A stretch of 64,000 bases of DNA from Polytrichum commune (Eukaryota; Streptophyta; Polytrichopsida; Polytrichales; Polytrichaceae), in the NCBI GenBank assembly GCA_950295325.1, contig OX485806.1:3784001-3848000 (forward strand). The letters are read 5' to 3'. The notes under the pieces are model-generated. The model searched no databases, had not been told where the DNA came from, and worked only from the letters and a program-made list of their open reading frames with translations. A program made the translations under genes and the position numbers. Each line of letters opens with the position of its first letter. The first letter of the stretch is position 1. Positions 1 through 13,119 of this stretch are shown piece by piece.

Positions 1-803
1 CATCAGAATGTAAGGGGGACGACTTGATTACGCAACAAATGTGGTGAGAGGATGGCCAGGTACAGGAAGTGTCCACAGCCATTTGAGCAAGGTACAAGTT
101 GCAGGTACTCGATCAAGATGTTGAACTAAGTGCCGCGGATGCTTGTTCCTTTTTTTCTCAAGAGCATCACCATTTTGACGCTGTGGAGCCGCACCAACAG
201 CTGGCTCCAAGAAGGGTAAGAAGCGCATGGAATCATCCTTCTCTTTTCATAATGATCTCCATGATTGCAATGATCGCTCTATCTGTCTTTTAGTTCCAGA
301 GTGAGGTATTCTTACATTTAGGTAAGAAATTGAAGTTGAGTCAGAGAATTAAGCAAACCTTCTCCGATTGAGGTTTACGTGTAGAACTCACATTCTGTCC
401 CAAAAATGTATAAATCAATCGACGGCTTGAAACGTCTACTTTATTGCACCGGTAACAAGCCCTTGTAGAAGTACCCTCATCAAGTTGCAACCCCGACGTT
501 CGGAAATGCTGACATTCCCACAAATTCTCGATTCACTTGTATAGGTCATCTCCATGTGACAGATTCATGCATCCTGCTCCCCCTGTCACGACGCCTTCGG
601 TACTGAAAAGGGGCATCCATCAGCTGCATGATCAATGTAGAAAGTTCGAAAAGCTTCACATGTAGTACAAAAACGATCGTATGTTATACCACCTTAGGCT
701 TCTTCGTTGAACTGAGTCTGTAATGCTTGACAACAAGAACAAATCATAACTACACTAATAATATCCCACTAATGAGAAGCTGCAAGTTTGGTTGTGGGTG
801 TGG
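1..803. other. Left flank of the broken B3 locus, no resolved gene
   Basis: I see no conserved protein here. A short plus-strand open stretch (about 99-215) reads through a His-rich segment and ends next to a GT-AAG donor-like site. It sits where the first exon of the B3 gene downstream would be expected, because in the right-hand B3 locus exon 1 is a short Cys/His segment ending in a GTAAG donor. The resemblance is too weak for a call. Confidence 0.25.
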
Positions 804-1853
804 GAGATACCAATTCTGTTCGCTCGAGGACGCGGGGACAAGTTCACGAGGTGGTTGAGGTGCAGGGACCCTGTGACCAATCATATCTCATGCAGGTGAA
901 GGTATTGAAGTATAGACAATGCCGAGTCCTACTGGACCGAGGGTGGAAATAATTCGTGGATGACTACATTTTTGCATAAGGGTGATCATCTCATTTTCGC
1001 CCTCAATCATACCTCAAAGTTCAGTCTACATATTCGACGAGCTTGGAACCAAGAAAAGGCCACATTCGTTGCTGCACAAGGCAGGGTGCGAGGACCATAG
1101 CAACGCCGAAGAAAGAAGACCAACATCAAAGCCAGAACAGAGAGGCTTCTTCACCTGAATCACCGACTGTTGTGGGGAGTGTCCGAACTCCAGCTCCTTT
1201 CACTGACCTGAAGGACAGCTAGGTTAACAGCGAGAGGACACGCAGGCAATGACAATGTGTCACTAAATCTGCAGAGCGAAATCGAGTACAGAACCCCACA
1301 ACGCTCTCAGGGTTAGCAGATGTAGAGCCTTCTGATGACGAAACAAAGACGTATCCTGCCAAAACTGCGGTGACCAAAGAGTTTCATGACCCAGGCGAGG
1401 GAAGCAAAAGTGCGTTTTCACTGGGAACTCATACTTCACACTTGAACCACGTCTAGAGTCCGCAGTTCATGATCCAGATTCCAATGCATTCAACATGTCA
1501 TAAGTTTTAATCAGCTTGCATGATAAATTGCTCATTGTTTCCCAAACCTCTTATTCGTGCAGAAAATTCCACCTACTTTTACCTTTGAAGAGCTCTTTAA
1601 GGAACAAATGCACCTTCAAGGACCAACCGGGCGCATCCACTCGGTTTCTTGCCGAGTCTATCCTCCCCCCCTCACGTTAGAATAAAGCTCAAAGATGGGT
1701 GGCCGGAATTTGCTGACTATAGATTCATAATAAACACCCAGCTGTTGTTTATCCATACAGCAGAAGCACGCATCTTTGTCCAGGTAAAAGCACCTGGAAA
1801 AGTTGAGAGAAACCGACCTTATCCAGCACCAACAAAACATCAACTCCATCCAG
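804..1853 (+). pseudogene. REM-like two-B3-domain transcription factor, degenerate
   Basis: B3 domains are plant DNA-binding folds. The first copy starts at 804 with E-I-P-I-L-F-A-R and continues through G-D-K-F, R-V-L-L-D-R-G-W-K, F-V-D-D-Y and G-D-H-L-I-F-A-L to S-K-F-S-L-H-I-R. Reading it needs one base restored near 896, a TAA stop passed about 947 (after G-W-K), and one T removed from the T-run near 970. A polar linker (1258-1453, rich in D, E, S and T) follows. A second B3 exon starts after a good acceptor (pyrimidines then GCAG, ending 1562) with K-I-P-P-T-F and has G-P-T-G-R. It changes frame at the 7-C run 1665-1671, resumes with D-G-W-P-E-F, and ends at a GTGAGT donor after 1853. 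The B3-linker-B3 order matches REM-type proteins. Either this is a pseudogene or the homopolymer changes are assembly errors; the TAA stop favours decay. Confidence 0.72.
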
Positions 1854-3470
1854 GTGAGTAATTCATGCACCTTCGTCAATCTAACATTCATCTTCAAAAT
1901 TTCTCACAAGATATTACATAGGCAACCTAACAGCAGTAAAGGGCCCAAGATTCTTGGATTGTGATATTAATGACAATTTTCCTGGATGTTGAATCAATGA
2001 CCCATCTGGAGGCTGTAGCCATACCCTCAATGCACAATTGAAGTTCGTGAAGATGAATAGGTTGTTATTCATTTACTGATAGGGATGTGATATAATATTT
2101 CCATGACAAAGAGACAGGGAGGATAAGGTTCCATGACATGCACTGCAAAGCAAGGACAAATTGTCAAGATGAACCACCTTCCTTCGTACTTTCGAATGCC
2201 TGATAAGAGCAGAAGCCAACTTGGAAAGCCAAGTCGGCTTGTAAAGCTACCAGAGACTTCTCGGAAGCCAAGTCGGCTGCCCTGCATGACAAAGAAGAGA
2301 CCAGGACATAAATACACGGACGGCAAGAGGACTGACAAGATGGAATGGGGGCTGAGTCGCTCCTAAGATTGATGGAGAACAGGACTGACATAATGTCCAG
2401 AAGTAGTTGACACTTCTTGCCGTCGATCGATGGATCTCCAGTCTCCCTAGCTAGTGATACGCCTTAAATTTAAACTCTTCTGTGCAACTTGTAAGACTCA
2501 ATGCCAAAGGTATTCCCAAGTTCTTTTCTCACCACCATCAACACTGAAAGGAAATCGTAAAGACTAACTTTGGTATGTATAACAGATTTTAATTTATTTT
2601 ATCAATTTCAGTGTTTGTAAGAAGAAATCAATTGCAAGCAAAGGGCGTGTTTGAGACTAAAACAGCCAATTGCAGGATTGAAGATTACGCAGATGTCCTG
2701 TTCTTTCAAGCCTTTCTGCTCCACAATCAAGTTACAACTTTTAATCACCAATATGTGCACTCGAACTTTCGTATCGCACTCAACTGCAAAACATTCCCAC
2801 ACTAACACTGGGTGTGTCGAACATTTTAATTGAAGAAAAGCGCTTGCAAAGAAGCCTATCAAATATCATAATCGAGTGCAATAAACCGAGTAAATACAAC
2901 ACTACTCATTATAACCTGCCGCAGCTGCAATACATTATCACCTCAACAAATCCTAAACAAGAACCCTTGGTAAATGGACTATTCTTGATTCTAGATTGGA
3001 ATCTACACAGATATATCTGGTATTTTCATGAATAACCAACAGCCCTAATCCCCTGAAAACTGCAAAGTAAACAATCTCCGATGAGAATTGATGGTTCGAA
3101 TCAATCAACGTGAACCCTAACCCTACAGATAGTACACAGAACAGCTGATGACCACGATTCAAACGACTCAGAACCGACTCCCAAAGACTTACAATTCGAC
3201 AAAAAGAAGAGCTTTCACACACCAATCAGAAATGACAAGAATTATATGAAGGGTCTCAATTAGGTCAATCTGCTTTTGAAATTGGTTACAAACTTGCGCA
3301 TTCCACATGTTAAGTGCATTCTGCAACTCCGATCTACGTGCCACATTCCGTTCACAGGCTCCCCTATATGACCACCAAACCCTAGTGTATCAATATGCGA
3401 AAAAATAAAGCGTAGACCATGTCTCGCCTTCATAAAATTCCTGGAAACTCCACGACTACCATCCTGCTCA
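1854..3470. other. Intergenic, with a possible basic tail exon
   Basis: After the donor at 1854 I find no further B3 similarity. A plus-strand open stretch at 2133-2366 is rich in Lys, Arg, Ser and Pro (repeats of K-P-S-R-L). It could be the nuclear-localisation tail of the B3 gene, but nothing proves it is an exon. The rest (2400-3470) is AT-rich and has no supported feature. Confidence 0.3.
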
Positions 3471-3899
3471 TCATAGCATCATTTGTGCGGGCCCACGCCT
3501 GCACTCGTTCAACATGTCAACGTAGAACTGGCACTTTCCGATGTCACTTCCGTTGGCGTTCAGGCAGTCCTGGAATGCTTTGGACTGGTTAATGCAAGAG
3601 TCAGCCGCAACAGGCTGTGCCAAAGCGGCCGGTCCACCAGTGCTCTGCTCCTGACCACTGTGTTCATGCACCACGGTCCTTGGTCCCATGATGGAGTCCA
3701 CCGCCCTGTGTGCTACGGCTGATCCGGTTCCGAATGCCAAACCCTGAGCGATGGTGCTCCCGATGCCTGCAAGCATACCTCCTCCGCCCGATTGGCTCTG
3801 GTGCGGTGCGGGAGCGGGCGCATGATGTACTGGCGCCGGCGGCGGTGCCTGCCGCGCCACGGGCCGGGCCGCAGGACGCGAGGAGCGTTGGCGAGGCAT
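3471..3899 (-). CDS. Twin-CX9C protein, CHCHD2/CHCHD10/Mix17-like
   Basis: The 142-residue product has the layout of the CHCHD2/Mix17 family. Residues 1-35 are rich in Arg, Pro and Ala without acidic residues, as in a mitochondrial targeting segment. Residues 39-72 are a Gly/Ala-rich hydrophobic helix (about M42-A61). The C-terminal CHCH domain has two perfect CX9C pairs, C102/C112 and C123/C133. Family members are imported into the mitochondrial intermembrane space, where the Mia40 relay oxidises the two pairs. They affect cristae organisation and respiratory function and can act in the nucleus under stress in animals. The reading frame is uninterrupted and needs no intron. The start is the ATG that gives the basic leader. 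The length fits the family. The gene stands alone, and the nearest neighbour downstream is the decayed B3 locus. The family call is safe; the exact role in this organism is inferred. Confidence 0.93.
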   Translation of the reverse strand: MPRQRSSRPAARPVARQAPPPAPVHHAPAPAPHQSQSGGGGMLAGIGSTIAQGLAFGTGSAVAHRAVDSIMGPRTVVHEHSGQEQSTGGPAALAQPVAADSCINQSKAFQDCLNANGSDIGKCQFYVDMLNECRRGPAQMML

Positions 3900-4451
3900 G
3901 GTTGCGGGGCAGCTAGGGTTTCAGAGAGCGAGGTCTCTGGTGGCTATGGCGGTCGCGGGCAGAGAGTGTTTTGCAATGGACTGCTCGGAGAGAACCAAGA
4001 AGCGAAGTTCTTGTGTTGTTGGAAGCTGACAAACGAAGGACGTTCCAGAACCTTCGTTCTCCTAGCGGGAGGAACCAGGTAACATCCGAGGTGGAGCTGA
4101 GGAACGGCTGACGTGTCCTTTTACGCCTGCCCGGCCCCCTGTCTCCTTCCTTCCTTCCTGCCCAAGCAATCCAAGCACTTTCTTCTTTGGAATATTTCTT
4201 TAGATGCCCAAAGGAACACATTGTGTTAGGGGTAACGATATAAAGGGCCACTTGAGATGGGGGTCCACGGTCCAAGAACATAGGGACTAATTTGAAGCTA
4301 TTTGAGGCAAATTGAATCCTTGAATTGGACCCTCCCTTGGATCCCAGTACTTATCAAAAGATTCTTCAAAACATGAGCTCTCCTTTGAGCTTCATTTCTT
4401 AGTCCAAATCAATAATGTTTCCCTGCCAAATGATGCCATGTAGGAGATGCC
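3900..4451. other. Upstream region of the CHCHD gene
   Basis: This stretch holds the promoter and 5' leader of the minus-strand CHCHD gene. The first 180 bases are GC-richer than the surroundings. I see no clear TATA box. Short TTCC repeats lie near 4145-4160. Confidence 0.4.
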
Positions 4452-5709
4452 TCATGTTGCCTCTTCTTGGTCTTGGACCTCACCTAAAGGCCTCCAATCC
4501 AATTTACACCTCTTTTTCTCTTTTTTCTTTTTGCACAAATTGAAAAAACAATTGCAAGAAAGGAACCAAGAACAACCACCCAATCCTACCATAGTCCTAC
4601 AAAGTGTCCCAAATAACTTGATGTGTTTTCTCAATGAGCCATTGCAAAGCATTAAAATCCATATCATTCCAATGGTGCCAAATAATCCACAGAAGACCAC
4701 TCTTTAAGAAGAACCAGATGCGACTGAAGCATTTCAGTGTCTTGCACAGAGGTTGATCAAAGAGACATTGCATCAATGAAAAGGATTTTAGGGGATTAAG
4801 ATCATTTTTTTTAGCAAAAAGTTGCCACAAGATGTTAGGAGCATACCACCACACAAGATGTTGAGCAAGTGGGCAACTAAAGAACCTATGCTTCAGTGAT
4901 TTCATTGACTGTGGGCCACAATGAGGGCAACTCTTGTCAATCTCTCACGCCATTCATTCACCGCCACTGCCTTGTGGATAACCGACCAAAAAAACCAGCC
5001 CCTTTTTGTGCCTTAGCTTTGTGCCAAATGATATTCCATCTAAGAGAAGTGGATGGGGGAATTTCATTTCGCCACTTATGTGGAATCAACTTCTTGAGAA
5101 CCTCTTGCGTAGTAATCCATTTCCTCCTCATCTTGGTAGGGTAGGCAAAGAAGGAAGTAACCTCCGGCCATCACCAACGAGCAGGGTCAAAGAAGAGTTG
5201 ATCAAATTTTCCAAAGAACAACTTGAATTGGGTCTAGGTGCTTCCACATATCAATCTATCCACCCTGGCACACGACATCCATCCCGCTAGAGAGTTGTTG
5301 GTGGTGTCGCATTCTTAGTATTCGGTTTCACCTCTGTAAGAATGAAGTATTGCGAGCTAACGGTATACTTAGGGAAAGTGCTCATAAATTCCACGCCAAA
5401 ATGCACAAGACCATACTTGAATTCCTTGAGGTAACCAACACCAATCACCCATTTAGGCAGTGCGTCCTCTGTGTTTCTATATAGGCCGACCCATTCTTGT
5501 GAAGTAAGTTGAGCACTTTGTAGGCTAAGCATCCTATCACAAAAGGGTCCGTAAATGTCCAACAACTTAACCCAAAAGTCATGGTAAATCTCAGCGAGGG
5601 AGAATTTAACTCTGGAAATCTCCCATTTCAAGAATTCATATCTCCCAGGATCCCAAACATCACGGAAGTATCTCAATCCTTTCCTATAAAGAATAAGGGC
5701 CATGCCCAT
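4452..5709 (-). pseudogene. LINE-type (non-LTR) retrotransposon 3' fragment
   Basis: Read on the minus strand from 5709, the first open stretch carries the segment that follows the reverse transcriptase in plant LINEs (K-G-L-R-Y-F-R-D-V-W-D, then F-L-K-W-E and a W-V-K-L-L motif). After frame changes comes a zinc-binding RVT domain: F-F-W-S-V-I-H-K-A-V-A-V-N-E-W at about 4990-4935, then C-P-H-C-G, K-H-R-F-F-S-C-P-L-A around 4930-4870, and a Trp-rich tail (L-W-I-I-W-H-H-W-N). CxxC, His and CP spacing fit the zf-RVT family. The catalytic reverse transcriptase and endonuclease are absent, so this is a 5'-truncated, multiply frameshifted and non-functional copy. No poly-A tail or target-site duplication was found. 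Confidence 0.85.
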
Positions 5710-7310
5710 GATAATACCAAGGTATAAACCTCAGTATTATGTCCTCCACCAAAGACAAAGTATACTTTGTACACTAATACCTCAAATAATACCCCTTCTT
5801 ATACTCAAGTTAGTTGATACATGGCATGAAGAGTCCACACCCTGAGTTTGGCCACTAGTAGGTATTTAAGATTCAAATAAACTTTGACATCTCTGGTGGA
5901 TTTTAAAACAAAAGCTCAAAATTGATATGAGGCAATTAATGAATGGGCTATTTTTACATGGAACCATTTTTTACATGTTCAACTTAAAATAATAATGTTC
6001 AAGTCGCCTTAAACACCTCCGCATAATGTCTCAAGACCCATAATGGGCTTCTTGGATTGTCAAGGATACATGGTGATGGAAGTCAAGTCCCACACGTAAA
6101 CTCAGGACTTATCAAGACCTGCCAATTTACAACTAACCTTTGAGTAACGTAGATTCACTTGAGAGTCATCGCCCCTCAAAATGCCCAATTCCAAAAAAAG
6201 ACCGAATCAGTAATTTCATAGCCACTAACAATTTTTTTATTTAATCACAAAAATTGGACACTACTCAATTTCAGGGCCAAGTCGGATAATAATCAAAGGC
6301 CTGCTATCTGAAACTTGTCGAAGCATGTTGATTTTTATGTAGAGCAGAGGCGCCCATAACCAATCACTTAAGAGATTATGCGTCAAATCTGGAGAAGTAT
6401 AAGATAGTGTAATTTTTTCCTGTGAAGGAAGGTAGTAATTACCAAGACTGTATTAAAATTTGATAATTTTATTCCTTGAATTGAAATTATTATGAATTTT
6501 TGAAGCAAAAAGTTGGCCAGTACATATTGCCCATGTCTAGCATCTGCCATAACCACTCATTCCTCTTCATTTTTGCATTCAAAATCAGCAAATGTGTCAT
6601 GACACTATTGGTTCTAGCTTGATTGAAATTTAGTCCCATTGTGGCAATCTTGTCAAAATTTTGATACCTTATAGATTGCCAATGGGTCCCGATCGGGAAT
6701 AGGCGCCTCTTCTATACCAACAATTTCCCTGTAGTAACATCAGGAGTCATGACTTGTTTGTTGGTTCCAGAAGCTTCTAGTGATCAAAATTGCGCGAGCC
6801 TCACATCATACCTTCGAAGCCCTGTGGTTTAACGTAAAAGATTTTTTTTTAAATCATTGTTTAGAGTTTACACTTACAATCTCAGACAATGCAAGATGAT
6901 GTAAGGCAGTAATGGTGTAATACAATTGTGTAAGCATTTGTGTCCGATGTAAAGGTGTGTGTATATTGTTGCAGTAATGGCGTGATTTGTGTGTGCTGAA
7001 ATACAACAGTGTAAGGTTTGCCGACTTTAGTAGCATGTAAAGTACAGTAGTTGATTCCAAAAGGTTACGGGCCCACGCAGCTTCGTTGTGTGACTCTAAT
7101 TGTTAGATGGCATGATGGTTGATTCATGAGAGCTCAATCACATTGAGCGGTTTACCAGGCCAGATTGCAATATCTGGAAGTTTCAATTGTCCGCAGTGTT
7201 GCAAGGGAAGGAGTTGTATGGAATAGCAGATGCTTATGAGGCGCCACCCTTAGCTATCTACTTCCGGGATAGTTCTTTGCCTTCCTTGTTGTCCAAAGAA
7301 AAATATAAGG
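5710..7310. other. Intergenic, AT-rich
   Basis: I see no protein similarity or clear repeat here. The right part (about 7060-7310) lies just upstream of the Copia gag remnant and should contain its leader or LTR, but I could not find a primer-binding site or a matching second LTR. Confidence 0.3.
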
Positions 7311-10300
7311 ATGACTTCAAGTGACAATGATACTCTTCCTATCATTCTTAATGACGATGAAATGAATGAGTGCAAGACTAGAGTCAAGCTTTCTCCATCA
7401 TTTGTCAGACCGTTGATCGAAAGATTTTGCATCAGCTTGTCAATTGTAAGACAACCAAAGATCTCTAGGATAAACCATGAGCGAACTGCTCAACAGACAT
7501 TTGTATCAACATCAAGAGCGGTACTACAATATTTAATCATTGATGCAAATGACATGGCCACGTTTATTGGAGACATTGAGCTTCTGAACAACCAAATTAG
7601 AGAGCTCGGAGGAACCGGCTTTGAAGACAGCATGCTTAGTTCTAAATTTCTCGGTAATCTTCCAGCAACTTATGATCATCTTCAAACAATGTGGAAGAGT
7701 GTAAGCAAAGCTGAGCAGACTCTTCAAAACTCGCAAGTCTGGTCACTGGATGAAGAGCGTCTCATTTGTAAGCGATGCACTGAGTTTCTGTCAAATGGTT
7801 CAAGAATCTCTGAACCTGTATCAATGAGCGGAAGAAGGTTACATATTGCAGTAATTGTGGACAGCTTGGTCATTGGCATCCTGAATGCCCGCTCCCTCCA
7901 CAAGAGTGACGTCTCAGTGTCACTCAGTGTCTCCACAAGATGTCACGTCTCAGTGGTGACGTGACATTCCTAGTAGTGGCATATTGCCAAAGCTTGGTCC
8001 TTGTGCATTTGTGGCTGCTGGTGCAGATGTTGATGAAGATCCTTCAACCTGGTTTGCTGATAGTGGTGCTTCACATCACATGGCTGATCAGTGGCATTGG
8101 TTCTTTAATATTGTTGATAATCTTGCTGGCAAATGGCTTGTGCAAGTTGTTTCTGGACAACCTCTTGGGACTTTGGAGCGGGAGACATCAAAATTGAGAT
8201 TATCCTAAATGGCATCTGGCATCGAGGCGTGCTTAGGAATGTGTTGTTAATTTTAAATTAGCAGAAGAATTTGTCCTCTATATCATCTGTTGCTTTGTCG
8301 TGGTGTGAACGCATTACACACTAAGACCGGGTGTACTATGATGGTTGATGGCGATGTAGTCATGACAAGTGACTTATCCAGAATGTTATAAACTGCACAT
8401 GCGTGCCATTGCACCTCTCGCTATTGCTTTGTCTTATCAACCAACTTGGTCTGGCATCTGCAGCTGATGTCACCAAAAAGCCTTAACGTTTGGCATCACA
8501 TGCTCTGTCATCTTCATCAATCCATGATTACAACTATGGCTGCTTTTGAGACAGTTAACAAATTGCGTCTTTTGGATCAAACAACAAAATATTTGGTGCG
8601 GGCTGTGCATTTGGCAAGAGTCATCGACATTCATTTCCAGTCGATCCTGCTCATGAAAGTGCTAAGCTTCCTAGTGCTTGCATTGATGAGGATATTTGTA
8701 GACTGCTTCCTGTTCCATCACTTGGTGGTCCTTCTTTGTATCTGTTCATCAAAGATGATCATTCAAGACATTGACTGCTCTTTTGTCTGAAGCATAAGAG
8801 AGACGTTGAGTTGTTTCAAAGAGGTGATGCACACTATTTTCATGAATACCGGGAATCGTGTTCAGATTCTGCGCACTGACGGTGGCAGTGAGTTCATCAG
8901 CAAAGTTTTTGAAGCATTTCTCTAGGAGCACAATGTTTGTCATGAAGTTACTGCGCCCTATTCGCCTAAGTCCAATGCATTATGTGAGCGTGACAACATA
9001 ATCATTATGGAAGAAATTCGGTCTATATTACATATGGGTGGTTTTCCTTTTTCTTTTTGGAGGAGGCGTGTCAGACTGTGGTTTACACTTCTAATCTCGT
9101 GGCGAGTCATACTCTTGGTCATCAGACTCCTTATTCTCTTTGGTATACGGAAAACCGTGAGTAGAACACCTCTGTATTTTTGGTTGTCGCTCTTATGCTC
9201 ATATTGACAAGCAGTTTTGCAACAAGCTTGAGCCTGAGAATAAGCCCTGCTTTTTTCTTGGCCATTGCAGCCATACCAAGGCGTATCGCTGATGGGATGC
9301 AGTGTGCTCCAGTGTTTGCATTCAAGGGGGTGTCTTATATGATGAATCAATTCTGTATGGTCACGATTGTCCGGCTGCTGGCTCTCCCACACTTGTTCCG
9401 CGCGTTTCATGCGTTTTTCTTTTTTGATTCGTCGGGTAGCGGAAGCGTGGTGGATCCTCATGTGTCTCTTCCTCTGTCACCGTCTCTTCCTTGTGATTCT
9501 CTAGCTAGCAATATTCCTAAGGATTTACCTCGTCAATCCTCCTGCTCCGGTTTCTTCGCCTGTGTTTGCTCCTAAGGATGTTCATACTGGGTTTTTTTTT
9601 CTTGTTTCTTCCGATCCTGTGGATCACAACCCTGTCAAGATGAAACTTCCTGATAAGTTAATTGATGTGGATCCTCCAGCTCCGGCTATCTTTGGTATTG
9701 TCTGCTCTTCAGCCGGGTCACCTTTCTCTTCTCATGCTGATTCTTCTTCGAGCCTCGGGGTTCCAGCACCATCAAATTATGACCTTGATCTTCGTTAAAT
9801 TATATGGGAATATTCACATATGCTTCCCGGTCAAGACAAGGTGACCTATGCTTCTCATCCAGATGAGCCAAATACTTACTGGAATGCTAAGGCCTGTGAA
9901 GAAGCTATGGCTTGGGAATTGGCCATGAATGAGGAAATTTTGGCTTTAATGGACAACCATACCTGGGATCTTACTACATTGCCTCCTGATTGTACTGCTA
10001 TCAAAAAACAAGTGGGTGAATAAATTGAAGATTCATGCTGATGGTACAGTGGATCGTTATGAAGCAAGATGTGTGGCCAAGGGCTTTACGCAGCAAGAGG
10101 GAATTCATTATTCCGAAACTTTTTCCCTTGTGGTTTGTATTGAGACGATTCTTGCTGTTCTCAACACTATTGCAGCACATGATCTTAATATCATCACAGT
10201 TTGATATCCAAATTGCGTTTTTGATTGGGGAGCTAGAAAAAGAAATCTACATGGTTCAGCCGTTGGGTTTTGTTGATCCTGAGCATCCTAAGTACGTGTG

Positions 10301-10311
10301 TCGACTTTAAC
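7311..10311 (+). mobile_element. Ty1/Copia retrotransposon remnant
   Basis: The domains appear in Copia order across broken frames. The gag segment (about 7311-7790) ends with L-P-A-T-Y-D-H-L. A CCHC zinc knuckle with spacing C-x2-C-x4-H-x4-C lies at 7847-7888, in a different frame. The aspartic protease has D-S-G-A-S-H-H-M (8059 on). The gag-pre-integrase part has W-H-H-M-L-C-H-L-H near 8490. The integrase core has R-T-D-G-G-S-E-F (Asp at 8878) and C-E-R (Glu at 8986), exactly 35 residues apart, as in DD35E enzymes, but a TAG lies between them. The reverse transcriptase starts with W-V-N-K-L-K near 10005, then R-Y-E-A-R-C-V-A-K-G-F-T-Q-Q-E-G and E-T-F-S, and stops at 10311 before the Y-x-D-D catalytic motif. 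RNase H and both LTRs are missing or unrecognised. The element is dead. Confidence 0.92.
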
Positions 10312-13119
10312 ACAATCTAGCCAGCATGGAGTAACTTGACATGGCGACTACCTTAATTCTTTACGTGATTATATCATGACCAAACCAGCTTCCTGCGCGC
10401 ATGGTTAATCTTATCCAATATCGATGCCTCCACGACGACGGGGTGGAGACGTCGCCTACTCCTAATGTCATTGCTTCTGTTTGACAGGAGTCTGCATGTG
10501 GCTGACCATGCATCAAAATTATTAAACTGATGTAAATTGTTCTTCACTATTTTTTCTTAACATGGACACCTTCAAGAGCTAAATTCCTCTGGACAGAAGC
10601 TGAGACATCTTACTCCTCCAATTCATCTCATGCGGAGACGATGCGGAGGAGAGCTAGATCGCATCGTCAGAGTCGAGGTTGCATATGATCGCGGTAACTA
10701 GGGCTTTTTGTCATATATTTAACCACCAAACGTGTAGTCGCAGCCATGGTGGACGAAAGTAAAGGTCCGAGAACCTATTGCTGGGATCAAGAGTGAAAGC
10801 ATGGACTGCAGGATTAATTTTGACGGACATCATCACTTGCAATTGGGCATACACATTTAGGCCAGAACCTTCGTTGGCCATTTGGTGGTACTTGAAAGTA
10901 GTTGGCACGTGCTCGGCAGTTGCCCTGATACAATTATGCGTTTGCAGTTAAGTCGGAGTTGAGGCATTCAGTTTTTTGTCGAGAATTTTTGCGTGATGCT
11001 CGAACTAAATAAATTCTGCCGGTATATCAATGAAGTACTTAGATTTGCTGCCGATAATTCCGACAACTCTCAACAGTTTTGCAGAGTGCGTAACTCCTTA
11101 CCGACGTAAAGTCGTCTTCTCCTCCCATGCATGGATTCTTGTTACGGCAGCCAGTTCCTTGCTGGATCCAAGTCACAACTTCAATCTTCAAATTCCTCAC
11201 ATTCCCTGTGAGCCACATGATCTTGCCCGGCCCAAAACTTCATGTCAAAAATGTTTAAGTTAATTCATAGACGCTATAATAATTTGAACGCATGGTGGTG
11301 ATCAATCAGTGCCGGAGGAATTAATTGGGAATATTCCCCTGTCGGTGCAACCGAAAATTGGGAGAAATTTGAGGTTTGCGAAGTCCCTTATAACCTATCA
11401 TCATAGGTAAGAGATTTGGGCGTCCCTTTCACAAACAGAGGAATCTAGTACAATCCTGTTGGATAATTTTGAGCATCAGCTGCCTCCATCAATTGAATAT
11501 TTAAATGACCCTTGAATTAATGGTGACCTTCAAGGGGGCACGCTGGTCCTACAGAATTAACATTTCTCATGGTCCCACAGACTCCCCAAGGATACCGACA
11601 TGTCAGCACATGAGGGTTTAAAGTTTACTCAAAGGAAGACAGCACTATGTAAGATTTAAGTATTTTCTCAGCAGCAAAGATCAACGGATGTGACCAATAT
11701 ACTTTAAGAAATTTGGAATTTAAGCACATTTTGTACATTCCATTAGAACCTAAATTTCAACCTAGAGTACTTCAAGAATGGCATACCACCGACAGAATAT
11801 GAACCAACAGGGTTCTGATCAACCACAACTTGCAAGGTTCTAATTCACAGCATCACAATTTTGAGGGTTTTTAACCCGCATTCGATTGATTCAAGGTTTC
11901 TGATTCCCATTTGATTTGCAGCACGTTGTTGCATCATCTTTATAAATTAATGACTGGAACTTTTGGACCAACAAAGCTGTTGACAATTTGATAACCCAGT
12001 CCAGTGCAGTTTGGGATTGGTGTACCTAGTGTGCATCGTTACATATACAAATTCCAGGCATCTCCTGAGAAACATCAAGATATAACTACGCCCAGGAATT
12101 AATTCTCTTCTAATGCAAGCTGGCAATCTTTTCATCAGATATTCTGGAAGCTCCCTGGTTATTAAATGATTCAGTACAAGTTTGTACAGAAATTCTAACC
12201 AAGGTAATCTCTAGCTCTAGAGACTAGAATGGATTATGCCTGGGCTCCCAATGCCTTCACTGCTGATCAAAGGCACCAGCACATCAAATAAAAGTGCACA
12301 ATTTGCGATTCACCAGTTTCTGTTTACTTACAAGACTGAAAATTAAAATGTTATCTTTACCATTCATGGATCGACTCAAAATTACAACGTTGTCAATTGA
12401 AAATGTCTACGAAGATTTGATAGCACAAGCATGCATACGTTAACAGACTCGGAGACTCTGGTTCGCTGAATCATCTTCTGCTTCTGCTAGGTGAATTGAT
12501 CCATTCACTTGTGAGCATTACAATCAACTTTAGATGCTCAGGGTAGCCTCAAATTCCAATATTTATATCCATCGAATGGTAAGCCATTTATAATTGCATG
12601 CAATCTATATAAAATTCACTCATCAAGGTGAATCAACTTGAAATTAATTAGGTAAACTGTACACCATGATCAGCTACATCGTGAAAATACTAGCCGCATC
12701 ATGTACACACTATTTACACATGTCAAGTGACAATATAAACAAACTTGGCAATACCTGCAGGCTACGACTACATGGCACTCAACATTACCATGGTGAGGGT
12801 TCAACTTCAACATAAGATAAAACTGTACACCATGATCTACATCAGAAATATACATACTATCTACAAACTTGGCACCAGAAGACTAAAACTACGTAGCATT
12901 CAACATCACCAAATTTGACTTATAGAGGTAGACTGTACACCATAATCTACATCTGCGACGTACACAATATTCATAAAACTGGCAGATTCTAGTGCAGACT
13001 AGCATTACAGTGGTACTTGATGTCGCTGCATTCTTGGCTGCACCATGCATCCCCGTATATATTTACATATATACAAAGTTAAGCATATATACACGGTTAG
13101 TACTGCTCCAATTAGCCCC
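10312..13119. other. Intergenic, no supported gene
   Basis: I looked for conserved domains, RNA genes and repeats and found none. Around 12650-12960 a loosely repeated phrase (gtaaactgtacaccatgatc, then 'acatcg' and 'tacacactatttac') recurs about three times, at 12650, 12820 and 12930. It is a diverged tandem repeat with a spacing of roughly 110-170 bases. Confidence 0.35.

Noticed and set aside
3088-3110. tRNA B-box-like GGTTCGAATCA
   Set aside because: No A box at the right distance and no cloverleaf can be drawn.
3112-3125. Telomere-like AACCCTAACCCTA
   Set aside because: Only two units; the same short motif occurs by chance and in plant leaders.
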